DNA of 64,000 nucleotides from Nansenia antarctica (taxonomy: Eukaryota > Chordata > Actinopteri > Argentiniformes > Microstomatidae), in assembly GCA_963989245.1 (NCBI GenBank), contig OZ022353.1:31580298-31644297 (forward strand). The letters are read 5' to 3'. Shown here piece by piece: positions 45,776-56,480 of the stretch (position 1 is the first letter of the stretch; each line of letters begins with the position of its first letter). The notes beneath the pieces were generated by a model, which was not told the DNA's origin, ran no database searches, and was given only the letters and a program-made list of their open reading frames with translations. The position numbers were made by a program, and so were the translations under genes.

Positions 45776-46073
45776 GGCATTAAACTCTGACTAACCAACA
45801 AACACAGCTGATGATTATACTAACCTTAATGTAGCTAAATTGCATTCTAAATCATATTTCAGTAATTATCAAAATATCCTTTGACACTTCGTAATGGTCA
45901 GCTGGTATAACATCAGGTAACATTTTTTTCTTATTATTATAAATCACTGTATTTTCCAAATTATTTCCTGTAAATTCAAAATCAGTGTATCATTACAGTA
46001 TTTTCAAATCACAAATCAAAACATTGTACAACTCTTTTTTTTTTTTTTTTTTTTAACACATTGAGAATCCTCT

Positions 46074-48714
46074 TCACTTCAAAACATAGTCAGACAGTCT
46101 ACTGGGTGTTCGCTTGATCCTTTGCGGCCTGTCTGGCACGCCTGTCTGTATTTGTGTGTCATAGTTATGTTCGGCTTGTGGACTCTGATTATCAGTGGCG
46201 TGTGTGTGTTCTTCTGTTGCCTCTCTGATTTCTGTGTCCTCAGTTTCCTGTGTGTCCTCCTCTTCTTGGAATGTCCCTTGTTTCAGTCCTTTTCCTTCGT
46301 ATCTCTTAACAAAGGTGGTGTTCCTCGAATACCGTGCTCCTGTTGGCAATTCCACTACCACTTTGTTTCCGGCCCTACTGATGATCTTGTGTGGTGTTGC
46401 GTTGAATGTGGTAGAGAACTTGTCAGTTTTGTCCTGTTTCAGGAGAACAGTGTCACCGACACTGACCTCTGACTGCTGTGCTCCTCTGCGTGTATCAGCA
46501 TACAGCTTACTCTTTGCCTTCTGCTCAGCGTCACGGTCACACACTTCCTGATCTGTGTTCACTTCAATCAGTTCCGGTAGCTTTCCTCTCATCTTTCGGT
46601 TGAAAAGCAGTTCGTCAGGGCTTTTACCTGTGGAGGGATGGATGATGCTCCTGTAGATTGTCACATATTTTCTCAGTTCCTTTTTCCAATCCAGTCCCTC
46701 TGATTGAGCAATCCGAATCCTCTTCATCAGTGACGCGTTCTGACGCTCAACTTCTCCGTTGGCCTGAGCGTATCTCGGTGTGGTTTTGATGTGTGTGATG
46801 CCGTTTTCCTCACAGTACAGTCTAAATTGTTCAGATCTGAACTGGGGTCCATTGTCAGTCTTGATTGTGACTGGCAGTCCATGTCGACTGAATATTGACT
46901 CCAGACTGTCTATGACCTTTTCTGATGTGGTTGTGGTCATGACGTCATATTCATAATACCGTCTGAAATAGTCTACTACCACTAAAATGGAGTGGTTGGA
47001 CGGGAGAGGCCCCAGTAGGTCAATGGCGACATCCCGCCAGGGTCCATCAGGTAGCGGTGTGGGTCTCAGCGGTTCAGGTGGGTCAGGTCTAGCCACTATC
47101 TGACATCCGTGGCAGGCTTTACAGTGTCTCTCAGCTGCCCTATCCATGCCAAGCCACCACACTTTAGTCCTGAGATGCTGCTTTGTTCCCACTATACCCA
47201 GATGTCCTTCGTGGGCTAGTGCAAGTGCCCTCGTCCGCAAGGCCTGTGGCAACACTATGCGTGTGCCTCTCAGAACAAGGTATCCTACTGTGCATAGCTC
47301 GCCTGCAACGACAGCATATGGTTTGCACTTTTCAAAGTGTCCAGTCGCTATGGCTTCGCGTACCTCCTGAAGCTCAGGGTCAGCGGCGGATGCCTCCTCC
47401 ACTTCTCGGGTGGTGAGTGCTCTCGGTGTTGCGTTCACCGCCACAAACCTCACATACTCATCAGCTCCATGCTTGTGCTTGGCCTGTTTCACACTGCTTG
47501 ACAGGAGTCTTGATAGCGAATCAGCGATGTTGCTCTTCCCTGCTATGTGGACAATTTTGAATTCGTAGGGCTGTAGCCTAAGAACCCATCGTTCTATCCG
47601 CGCACAGGGTTTGGAACGGGGACCATAGATCACTTCTAGTGGTTTGTGATCTGTGACTAGATCAAACTGTCTCCCATACAGGTATGGATGAAGTCTCTCG
47701 CAGGCCCAAACTAGACCTAGTGCCTCTCGCTCTGTCTGCGAGTATCTCCGTTCACAGTCTGTCAGGCTGCGGCTCACGTAGCACACAGGAACGTTGATTT
47801 CTGGTTCTGCACCAGGACTGCACCTAATCCTACAGGGCTTGCATCAGCTATTACCTGTGTCGGCGCGTCCTTGTCGAAATAAGCAAGGGTGGTCGCTCTG
47901 GCGAGCGCTGCTTTAAGAGCACTGAATGCTTGCTTCTGGTCTGGCCCGAATATGAATGGCGTGTCCTTCCTTGTCAGGCGTCTCAGTGGCTCTGACATTG
48001 TAGCAAACTGAGGGATAAATCTGCTGCTGTATCCGACCAGCCCCAGGAAACTACGCACCTCCGTGTCGCTCTCTGGCTCCCGTGCTTCTGTCACAGCTCG
48101 CACCCTCTCTTCTGTTGGACCAATGCCCTTCTCTGACAACAGAATTCCCATGAAAATTAGTCTGTCCATGTTGAACTGACACTTCTCTGGATTTAGTGTC
48201 AATCCTGCTTCTCTGAGTCTCGCCATAACGGCGTGCAGTCGTTTGTCGTGCGTGGCTTGGTCACGTGCATGTATGATCACGTCATCGGATATGTTTTCAA
48301 CCCCTTCAATTCCAGCCAAGGTATTGGCTATCTCGTGCTGGTATTGCTCGCTAGCAGATGACACACCGAACAACAGTCTTTTGTACCTGTACACGCCGTT
48401 GTGCACAGCGAACGTGGTGATCTCACGCGATTCAGGAGTCAGTTCGAGTTGGTGGTAGCCCCACTTCAAGTCTAACTTGCTGAATTGCTCTAACCGTCTC
48501 ATAGACTAACTTGTCCTGTTTTTAGTTTCCCGACTCCACTGAACACTTCAGGGTATTGTTGTTGGAGTGTTTGCTTTGTCTCTGCGACAGCAGCAACGTC
48601 GGCACCTATTCTCAGGACGCCCAGTCTCATCGCTGTGTCTTTTCCCAGCAGTGGTTCACCTTTCCTCCTGATTACAATGAATTCTGCATGTTCAGTTTTG
48701 TTTCCTATTGACAC
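46074..48714 (-). pseudogene. Second Ty3/gypsy pol (RT, RNase H, integrase), broken
   Basis: Three frames in series. 48499-48714 carries the protease-to-RT linker and ends at a stop. 47774-48502 carries RT (SKLDLKWGYHQLEL; ISDD as catalytic pair) and the start of RNase H. 46074-47786 carries RNase H (REALGLVWACERLH, TDHKPL), the integrase HHCC zinc finger (HEGHLG ... CKACHGC) and DDE residues in AIDLLGP, KTDNGPQF and ANGEVERQN. Breaks: the RT finger region is deleted near 48500, and a one-base indel near 47780 separates RNase H halves. The family is close to the K02A2.6-type gypsy elements common in animals. No gag is found upstream. Confidence 0.85.
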
Positions 48715-48719
48715 ATTAC

Positions 48720-49000
48720 ATGTAAATGCACCCTTGACAGTTATAAATATGAATAATTAAAAATATATTTATTTATTTATTTTTAATTGTATATCTGGCT
48801 GCCAGTTGGGGGGGCACCTGTACATATTTGAGGTTCAAAGTTAAACTCTTGTTTTTAATTTACACTTACACAGTTTGAATATACACTTACACAGCTTTAT
48901 TTAAAACTTGTTTTTATTCCTAAACATGTTAACCATTTTGAAATTATTTTTATTTTTTTACATTTTACAATAAACATTTACAATAAATAAATTTTGTACA
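48720..49000. other. AT-rich intergenic sequence
   Basis: Nothing recognised. Confidence 0.5.
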
Positions 49001-49802
49001 TTTTACTGAGAGAGTCCTCAGGAAATACCACCTCAAACAGGAGCTGCTTGTGACCTTCTACCGCTGCACAGTGGAGAGCATCCTCACCTACTGCATCTGC
49101 GTGTGGTTCTCCAGCTGCACAGCCGCAGAGAGGAATGCGCTACAGAGAGTCGTGAGATCGGCCCAGAAGATCATCGGCGCCCCCCTCCCCTCTCTGGAAG
49201 AGCTGTACAACACACGCTGCCTCAGGAAGGCCTCCAAGATCTCCAGAGACCCATCCCACCCTGGGAACGAACACTTTGTTCGGCTGCCCTCGGGCAGGCG
49301 GTTCAGGACCATGTCCGCAAGGACAAATAGACTGAAGCTCAGCTTCTACCCTAGGGCCATTCAGGCCCTGAACACAGCAAAGACCTAGGTTCTAGGCCCT
49401 GTACAATCTAGACAATTTGATGGCAGCTACTAGATTGTAATCAAGTGCAATACTGAAACACAACTGTGAACATTTCAAACCTGCAAACTGCGACACTTTA
49501 AATGAATGTGCAATAATACTATGTGCAATATGACAACCCTCGGGTACATAAGGTTCAGAGATAGGAAATGTTAGGATATTTATAGCATAGCATAGAGTAC
49601 AGCACAGTGTTTTATTTGTATAGTATAGTATAGTGGATAGTGTATATAGCCTTTATTTATGTAAACCAGCTCTTTTTCCCTTCTTGTTTTTAGTATTTTT
49701 TTCCTAGCACCAGGGGAGCCCCCCCCTCCCAAATTTCGTTGTATGGTACCTGTACTATATTAATGACAATAAAGACCATTCATTCATTCATTCATTCATT
49801 CA
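49001..49802 (+). mobile_element. Non-LTR retrotransposon 3' end (LINE)
   Basis: The frame 49050-49388 reads TFYRCTVESILTYCICVWF, then LPSLEELYNTRCLRKA and LPSGRRFRTMSARTNRLK, a C-terminal region seen in many fish LINE ORF2 proteins. The 3' UTR ends with AATAAAGACCATTCATTCATT and a (CATT)n tail. 5'-truncated, no RT core. Confidence 0.75.
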
Positions 49803-49973
49803 AATTACTTAAATAAAGTATTACAAAAGTTTTTTTAAATATAAAGTGCAAAGTACAACGTGCACTCACTTAAAATGAAAACAAATTGCAGCCTCAAAAA
49901 CCAAAGTGGGGGCCTAAACAACACAAAACCAATGACTCAGATGAATATGAACCAAGGCACATGGTGTGTGACA

Positions 49974-50708
49974 CTACAAGTGTCTGTAGAACCTTGGTTC
50001 ATACTCATCTGAGTCATTTTCAGGTGTGTGTGAATGTGGGGGGTGTGCTGGAGAGTCGTGGTATCTGTAGCTTTGGTACAGGGGGTCATGGGGCTGCTGT
50101 GGAGTGGCTTGGGGCTGGTAGTGGCTCAGTGATGCAATGAGTTGGTCCATTAAAATCCCTGTTGACCGGGTATTCTCCGCAACACTTTGGGTTATGAGGC
50201 GTTCCTCCCTTGCATAACTACGCTCCCTTTGTTCCTCAAACCACTCCCTCTGACTTTGCTGCATCCGCTCAAGGAATTTGTGGTGCTCGTGTTGAGCACC
50301 ACTGGTCCTCGTGTTGAGCACCACTGGTCCTCGTGTTGAGCACCACTGGTCCTCGTGTTGAGCACCACTGGTCCTCGTGTTGAGCACCACTGGTCCTAGG
50401 CCTACGACGTCTTGAATCACGTCTTGAATGACCTAGACAAGAAATACAGTAGCACTTTTAGCTAAGAATACTGTTACCTGAACGTCAAAAAGGTAACATC
50501 ACAATACTGCTGTATTCAGTTCATTTAGTGGTATTGTTGTTGATTCAGTTGCACTAGTGTTATGCATACAAGTATGGTATTGCAATCTTACCCTGAACAG
50601 GCAACGCTGTAGAAGTGGATGGGTGTTGGTCATCAGGTGAGCTGCTCCTGGTTGGTTCCCCTTCAGCCAGAGGAGTGGGTGGCTGCAATGGGTCTACATC
50701 ATCATTCT
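49974..50708 (-). pseudogene. Harbinger-type SANT/Myb protein, C-terminal exons, frameshifted by a repeat
   Basis: Exon 50592-50708 (acceptor TTAATAG, donor GTAAGA) encodes a Pro/Ser-rich linker. Exon 49974-50432 (acceptor CTTGTCTAG) starts with an Arg-rich stretch and continues into a helical region (FLERMQQSQREWFEEQRER) typical of the SANT-domain partner of Harbinger transposases. Five 22-bp units lie between (50286-50395). Joining the exons in phase 1 reads RRPRTSGAQHE, but after five units the frame no longer matches the helical part; with one or four units it would. The N-terminal SANT exon is missing from the window. Confidence 0.6.
50286..50395. repeat. Five 22-bp tandem units
   Basis: Perfect or near-perfect copies of CTCGTGTTGAGCACCACTGG plus TC, inside the SANT exon. 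Confidence 0.95.
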
Positions 50709-51180
50709 CTATTAAGTTATAAAATGAAAAAAAACACATTTAAGAACTCTTTTTTTTCCACTAATTACCTTGAATGTGATTTGTTTTGTCTTGGGAATAA
50801 TTAGAATTGTTTTAATAATAATAGAATATTATAATAGTAATTAACTGCATAAGCCCCATACAATGGAAGAGAGAGCATGTTTCCTGGTGCTTCAAAGCAA
50901 GTAGGCCTACAAACTGGGAAAAACATATTTAAGGTTTTTATTTCAAATGAAATCAACTTGTGTGAGCCAGCATTAAAAGCTAAAGAGTGCTTTGCTTTGG
51001 TAGTGTGATGCCACCCACTGGGTATAAAGGGTTAATAATATTATTCAGAACTTCCTCTCTTACGTTTGGTCTTACGTCAGGCGCCAAATCTGAGTTTTAT
51101 GCTCGTAATTGTTAAGTGTGCAACTATGGCTAAACAGTTATCTTTGACCCGTTTTCTTAAAACAATCACGTCTGGAGAAT
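50709..51180. other. Intergenic, AT-rich
   Basis: No gene or repeat recognised. Confidence 0.5.
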
Positions 51181-53775
51181 GAAAAAGTTGTGGACCAGCA
51201 GGCCCTGTCCAAAGAGCAATGGCAGGATCCTCTTCAACACAGGTTGAAGAGGCATGGCTAGGTTTCAAAACCAAATTCCTAAATATTATTGACAGTATAG
51301 CCCCCATGAGAACCACCAGGGTTAAAGCCCGATCGGAACCATGGATGAATTCGGACATTCTAAATGCTATGAAAGTCAGAGACCTAAAATGCTCTGAAGT
51401 TCAAAAATGCAAATCTAAATTAGTGAAACACTTAAACGAAGATCACAAAACCCACTTTGAGAAAATTAAAAAACAATGCAACAAACTATGCAATCAGGTA
51501 ATTACCATGACCAAATCTGCTAAGAAAGAATACCTCGATAACAAAATCGAAGAAAACTTAAACAAACCACGTGACCTTTGGAAGCTACTTAATAGCCAAC
51601 TAGGTTGCAGTCAAAAACTCAAAACCAGGTCTACAAACATCAGCATAAAATCTGGAGATTCTCTCCTTACAGACAAGCTGGATGTGGCTAAGTGCTTAAA
51701 CACTTTCTTTACAACAATAGCCACTAAATTAGTTAACAATCTACCACCCCACTCAGGGCGTTATGGTGTAGAGCACATCCGTGCGTTCTACAATAAACTG
51801 GGTGTACGCAAAGATGATTTTAAACTCTCCATGGTGTCAAACGATGAGGTGTTTAAAAAGCTGGGCGCTCTACACTCAGAAAAGGCCACGGGCCATGACA
51901 ATATTCCAGCCAGATTTCTAAAAGACTCAGCTGCCTCCATTACCCCAATCATCACCCACATAATAAACCTCTCCATCAAACAGGGACACGTCCCCCTTGA
52001 CTTTAAAATAGCAAGGGTAACCCCACTGTATAAAAAAGGAAGCAAATTAGACCCAGGCAACTACCGACCTGTTTCTATTCTTAATTCCATCTCGAAACTT
52101 ATGGAAAAAATAGTTTATGAACAGGTTGATAGGTACCTTACCGAAAAAAATCTGATGTATGAATTTCAATCAGGATTCAGAACATCCCATTCCACTGACA
52201 CATGCCTTCTCTATTTGAACGACCACATCAACCATGAGGTGGACTCGGGCAAGTACTGCGGCATGGTCATGCTGGACCTCCAGAAGGCCTTCGACACAGT
52301 AGATCACCACATATTGTTAGATAAACTGAAAGCAATTGGGTTCGATAGAACATCGGTGAGCTGGATGCAATCCTACTTAGAAGGGAGGGAACAGGTGGTT
52401 AGTGTGAACGGAACACTGTCCCCCCCCCTCCCAGTGACCTGCGGCGTTCCACAAGGAAGCATATTGGGACCTTTACTGTTCCTAATATATGTGAATGACA
52501 AGTCATCAGCATGTGATTGCAATTTGTTCCTGTTCGCGGATGACTCGGCTCTGCTGGTCTCTGACAGGGACATATTGCAGGTGGAAAAAGCGCTAAGCAC
52601 TGAACTGAGTAGAATCTGCATCTGGCTAGCTGACAATAAACTATCAATACACCTAGGTAAAACTGAAACCATCCTATACGGATCCCCATCTAAACTCAGA
52701 AAGGCTGAAAATTTTAAAATAAAAGTGGGTAACATTAATATCACAAGAAAAGAGGATATTACATACCTGGGCTCCATCTTAGAGGCAAATCTTTCCGGAG
52801 ATAAAATGGCAGCAAAAGTAATCAAAAAAGTGAACCATAGAACTAGATTCTTGTACAGGATATCCTCACTTGTCAGTAAAAACACACTGAGGAGGACCCT
52901 ATCAGGAGCTCTCATTCAATGTCACTTCGACTATGCCGTAACATCATGGTACTATAGAACCACAAAGGCCCATAAAACAAGACTCCAGACAGCCCAAAAT
53001 AAACTGGTTAGGCTTCTGCTAGGCCTCAACCCTAGGACACATCTAACCGCTGCTCATTTTTTGAGCCTTGATTGGCTACGAGTAGTTGACAGAGTGCAGC
53101 AGCTTGCACTGGGCCTGGTCTTCAAGATACGCTACACCACAAAGACACCCAAGTACCTGTCAACATACTTCCAAAAAGTGAACAACGTCCACACATACAA
53201 CACCAGAGGAAGCTCCACGAACCACGTTCAACCGCGTTGCACCACAAACAAGGGGTTAAACTCGTTTGCAAACTATGCAGTAAAAATGTGCAACGCCCTT
53301 CCTATAATCTTAAAGGAGTGCAAAACACTGCCGACCTTCAAAACCACTCTCAAAAAACATTTACAGGAGGCTGCAATCCGTAACTGGACCCTCTAAATCA
53401 AAAATCTGATTAAAAGACCCGAACTACCCACTGTACATACTTTGTGTTTTGTCCCCCGCCCCCACCGGTGGTGTATGTCCCCACCTGTCCTACCCGCTGT
53501 ACATACCTTATGTTTTGTTGTATTGTTCTTCCCATGATGGATGTATGTTTATCTTGTAGATAGTAATAGTTATTTGTCTGTATTATCTTGTAGATAGTAC
53601 TAGTTTTTTTTGTCTGTCTTACATGTAACGATGAATTGAGAATCAAGGACCCCAATTGAAATAAGCCAGTGGCTTTCTTGGGTTTTTATCCTGTTAGTTG
53701 ACCTTGTATGTAATATGTACTTGCATGTACCTACTTCTGCAAATCTTCTAATAAAGTTTTCAATCAATCAATCAA
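51181..53775 (+). mobile_element. Jockey/CR1-superfamily LINE, 5'-truncated
   Basis: Contains the RT frame 51219-53396, a 3' UTR with AATAAAGTTTTC, and an (AATC)n tail at 53760-53775. The endonuclease domain is missing. The left junction lies near 51180. Confidence 0.8.
51219..53396 (+). CDS. LINE ORF2 fragment: reverse transcriptase, 725 codons
   Basis: An intact frame covering the endonuclease-RT linker (residues 1-150) and the complete RT: SEKATGHDNIPARFLKD near 220-236, NYRPVSIL near 281-288, MLDLQKAFDTVDH near 351-363 (first Asp), GVPQGSILGPLLF near 409-421, and FADD at 439-442. The C-terminal domain after RT has the SALIQCHFDYAVTSWY-type region and ends in TAA. Absence of stops over 2.2 kb points to a young insertion. 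It lacks an endonuclease, so it cannot target by itself, but its RT could act in trans. Exact clade (CR1, Daphne or related) not decided. Confidence 0.85.
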   Translation: MAGSSSTQVEEAWLGFKTKFLNIIDSIAPMRTTRVKARSEPWMNSDILNAMKVRDLKCSEVQKCKSKLVKHLNEDHKTHFEKIKKQCNKLCNQVITMTKSAKKEYLDNKIEENLNKPRDLWKLLNSQLGCSQKLKTRSTNISIKSGDSLLTDKLDVAKCLNTFFTTIATKLVNNLPPHSGRYGVEHIRAFYNKLGVRKDDFKLSMVSNDEVFKKLGALHSEKATGHDNIPARFLKDSAASITPIITHIINLSIKQGHVPLDFKIARVTPLYKKGSKLDPGNYRPVSILNSISKLMEKIVYEQVDRYLTEKNLMYEFQSGFRTSHSTDTCLLYLNDHINHEVDSGKYCGMVMLDLQKAFDTVDHHILLDKLKAIGFDRTSVSWMQSYLEGREQVVSVNGTLSPPLPVTCGVPQGSILGPLLFLIYVNDKSSACDCNLFLFADDSALLVSDRDILQVEKALSTELSRICIWLADNKLSIHLGKTETILYGSPSKLRKAENFKIKVGNINITRKEDITYLGSILEANLSGDKMAAKVIKKVNHRTRFLYRISSLVSKNTLRRTLSGALIQCHFDYAVTSWYYRTTKAHKTRLQTAQNKLVRLLLGLNPRTHLTAAHFLSLDWLRVVDRVQQLALGLVFKIRYTTKTPKYLSTYFQKVNNVHTYNTRGSSTNHVQPRCTTNKGLNSFANYAVKMCNALPIILKECKTLPTFKTTLKKHLQEAAIRNWTL

Positions 53776-54658
53776 AGACATTTGCTGTCCCTGGGAATGA
53801 AGGAGAAATGACCACAGCATCGACAACATGTCATGCTACCCTGCATGCTAACCTTAGCAAAAGTGCTAACAAGCCCAGACTGCAGCAGTGCAAAGCACTA
53901 AATTAAGCCTGAGATCATCATGTTTTCTGGACGCCTGAACAACATGACACTTTTGGCTTTTGAAAGAAAACTAACAGACACTTTGGATTTCAATAACATT
54001 ATCGATTTATTCAACTACGCCATGTGTAGATCCATAAGGTAGGCAAATATGATTTTCTTCCCGCCGTGGAATGGTTATGATTTAAAGAGTTCAGCTCTTT
54101 TTGAAAGAACATTTGATGCATTGATGAATTGGCAAGAGATGTCACCCCGTTTTTTTTTACAAAAGTGAATGTTCAACAGCACAATGCAAACTGCTGCCTG
54201 ATACTATTTGACTGTTACAGAAATCTATCTTACTGTGTAAAGGCCAGAAGACACCAAGCAATTTCAGCCACCAATTTGCCGCAAGCCATGTTTTCACGTC
54301 AAAGTTTACATATCGCAAAGTCAGCGAGTGAGTTTCTGAATTGTTGGTTATTTAATCTTTGAGCGAGGGACTGTCTGAATTGTGACGTACTGTGCTGGTT
54401 ATTTAATTTAATTTGTAGTTATATTCCTGTCAGTGCACTACCAAGGGTTATGCAACATTTGTTATTATCATCTGACTGGCTCATAGATTTGGTGACTTTG
54501 GGGACCCTAGTCGGGTGTGCTTATTTCAATCTTAGTTCACATACTTTTAGGTAGGGCTGCAACTAACGATAATTGTGTATGAGTGTAGTCGCGTGAGTAT
54601 GTGTATGTGCTAGCTTAGCTTAAGAGTTAAAAGTTCGGAGCGAGTTAGCTCAACTTAG
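53776..54658. other. Intergenic, no gene seen
   Basis: 54555-54575 (TAGGGCTGCAACTAACGATA) looks like a hAT end. Nothing else recognised. Confidence 0.45.
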
Positions 54659-55680
54659 GGCGGCTACACACTAGACGACTTTTCAAGTTGTAACATCGCT
54701 GAGCCTCTCACACTAAACGACCGTCGTGCTGGTGTCCACGTCTCAGCGGCGCGCATACTGCGCAGCACAGCGCACACTACAGGATGTGGCAACGACGGGG
54801 GCTCACAGACTACACGATTCTTCACTTGGTCAGGACGATTCGCCAAGCTGTAGTGTCGCGATATCAGCACATGATGACGAGACGTTGACAGGCTGACGGC
54901 TGTCAAAAAAAGATGGAGCTCGACACGCAACAACAATGCAATGCACATGCAATTGCACAATGCACATGCAATGCACATGCAATTGTTGCAATGCACATGC
55001 AATTTGCACATGCAAAAAGATGGAGCTCGACACGCAACAACAATGCAATGCACATGCAATTGCACAATGCACATGCAATGCACATGCAATTGTTGCAATG
55101 CAATGCACATGCAATTTGCACATGCAAAAAGATGGAGCTCGACACGCAACAACAATGCAATGCACATGCAATTGCACAATGCACATGCAATTGCACAATG
55201 CACATGCACTACACATGCAATTGTTGCAATGCAATGCACATGCAACAACAATTAGCTGCACTTGATGCATGTGCATTTATTTGCTCAGAAAAGCCTTCCT
55301 TCCATCTGTTCACTCCACCGAGCGCTGACAACTTTTTTCTTCAGAGCCATCCCTTCTTTCACGCCTCCTTCGCGCTGCATTTCCTCGACCTATCATTGTC
55401 TGTGCTGTCCACACGGGTCGTTGCCCATCTCAGACTAGCAGAATGTAGATTCCGTCGGCCGATAAAATGAAACATGTTTGAAAAGATCTGGAGCCCTGCG
55501 ACGGCCCCTCCGACGGGATCGGCGGTCCTCCGATTGCGTCTCTGAGCCTGTCACACTAAACGAGCGTCGGAGATGGCGCGTCCCCGGGTTTGCAATGACT
55601 GGAGGATTTTGTCGCCGACCGCAAAAACTGGTCGGCGACAGCTAAATCGGGGTTAAAATCGTCTAGTGTGTAGCCGCCTT
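54659..55680. mobile_element. Harbinger-like MITE carrying a satellite array
   Basis: Ends GGCGGCTACACACTAGACGA (left) and its complement TCGTCTAGTGTGTAGCCGCC-type (right, 55661-55678) are inverted. A possible TTA target duplication lies next to both ends, which fits PIF/Harbinger. A second, direct internal repeat (GAGCCT-TCACACTAAACGA) occurs at 54702 and 55543. The centre is a tandem array at 54910-55250. Confidence 0.65.
54910..55250. repeat. Higher-order repeat of ATGCACATGCAA words
   Basis: Three copies of a unit of about 112 bp starting AAAAAGATGGAGCTCGACAC, each built of shorter TGCACATGCAATTGCACAA-type words. Open frames on both strands (His/Cys/Met repeats) are by-products. Confidence 0.9.
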
Positions 55681-55979
55681 TACCGGTGTCGTCGTCGTTG
55701 GTGGTCTCAAAGCCGATATCCACTCCGTGGGAATTTTCGGCGATTGCCAGCGGTCTATGCCCCAGTATATCATTCATTCCATTGAAATGAATAAAATTAG
55801 ATGGGTCAGAGCCGCTGGTGTTGTTCTGCCTTTTCGCCTTTGAAAAGGCCGCCTTGAGGGTCTTCCACCTACACCTCACCTGGTCAACAGTTCTAAAAAA
55901 AACGCGCCTCATTCAGTTTCTCACAAACAGTTTTAAATATATCGGTGTTACGCCGATGTCTTCCATCAAAATGTTCCAT
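55680..55979 (-). pseudogene. SANT/Myb-domain fragment, frameshifted
   Basis: From an ATG at 55979 a frame reads RHRRNTDIFKTVCEKLNEA, and then a one-base shift near a T run at 55897-55904 leads into TVDQVRCRWKTLKAAFSKAKR. Together these give the helix pattern of the Myb/SANT-like domain used by Harbinger DNA-binding partners. The MITE at 54659-55680 has replaced the C-terminal part. It is unlikely to be functional. Confidence 0.65.
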
Positions 55980-56149
55980 TATATTTAATTCTTTGATGAT
56001 TATAAGGATGATGCTGTCTCCTCACTCCAAAAGTGCGTCTTATTGCTTGCCATTTTTATCTTGCTATGCTGTCCCTAGCAACAAGTTGGCAACAACACAA
56101 CCCAGGATCACGTGCTCGAGGAGAATTGAGCATGCGCAGACGTAACTGA

Positions 56150-56480
56150 ATACTCCGATAAGAGTCATAAGCCGCTTAAGGTGTTTACATGCCACAATAA
56201 GCGGCTTCAAACAGGCGTAAGCCAGGGGTACGCGTTTACATGACACTTGCCCAAGCGGCTTATTGAGCATACTAGGGGGTATGATTCTAGCTTGGGGTGC
56301 GAGAGGTCCCGGGTACAAATCCCGGACGAGCCCCCAATTTATGTTACGCTCCCCGTGAGATGTTCGCCACTAGGGAGGGAGAGTGCAACCTCCTGCCCAT
56401 AACCACTCTGCTAATAGGTGTAAAAGCCGCTTAATACCCTCTGTATTAAGCGGCTTATGGTGTGCATGTAACCGCAGTCA
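56150..56480. mobile_element. MITE with AAGCCGCTTA inverted repeats
   Basis: Copies of ATAAGCCGCTTA / TAAGCGGCTTAT occur at 56168, 56194, 56254, 56427 and 56446 near a GTTTACATG motif, forming an inverted arrangement. The right end abuts the piggyBac pseudogene. Confidence 0.5.
56257..56333 (+). pseudogene. tRNA-Pro-like sequence inside the MITE
   Basis: The 3' two thirds closely follow a eukaryotic tRNA-Pro: a GGGTATGATTCT D-arm side, an anticodon arm with GGGG in the loop, GCGAGAGGTC, a T arm CCCGGGTACAAATCCCGG, and acceptor strand ACGAGCCC. The 5' acceptor strand GGCTTATTG is degraded, the anticodon stem has an AGC/GCG mismatch, and the loop reads as GGG instead of TGG or AGG. Probably a tRNA-derived pseudogene. 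Confidence 0.65.

Noticed and set aside
54664..55470. Several 100-195 codon frames rich in His, Cys and Met
   Set aside because: By-products of the ATGCACATGCAA array; frames on both strands are open for the same reason.
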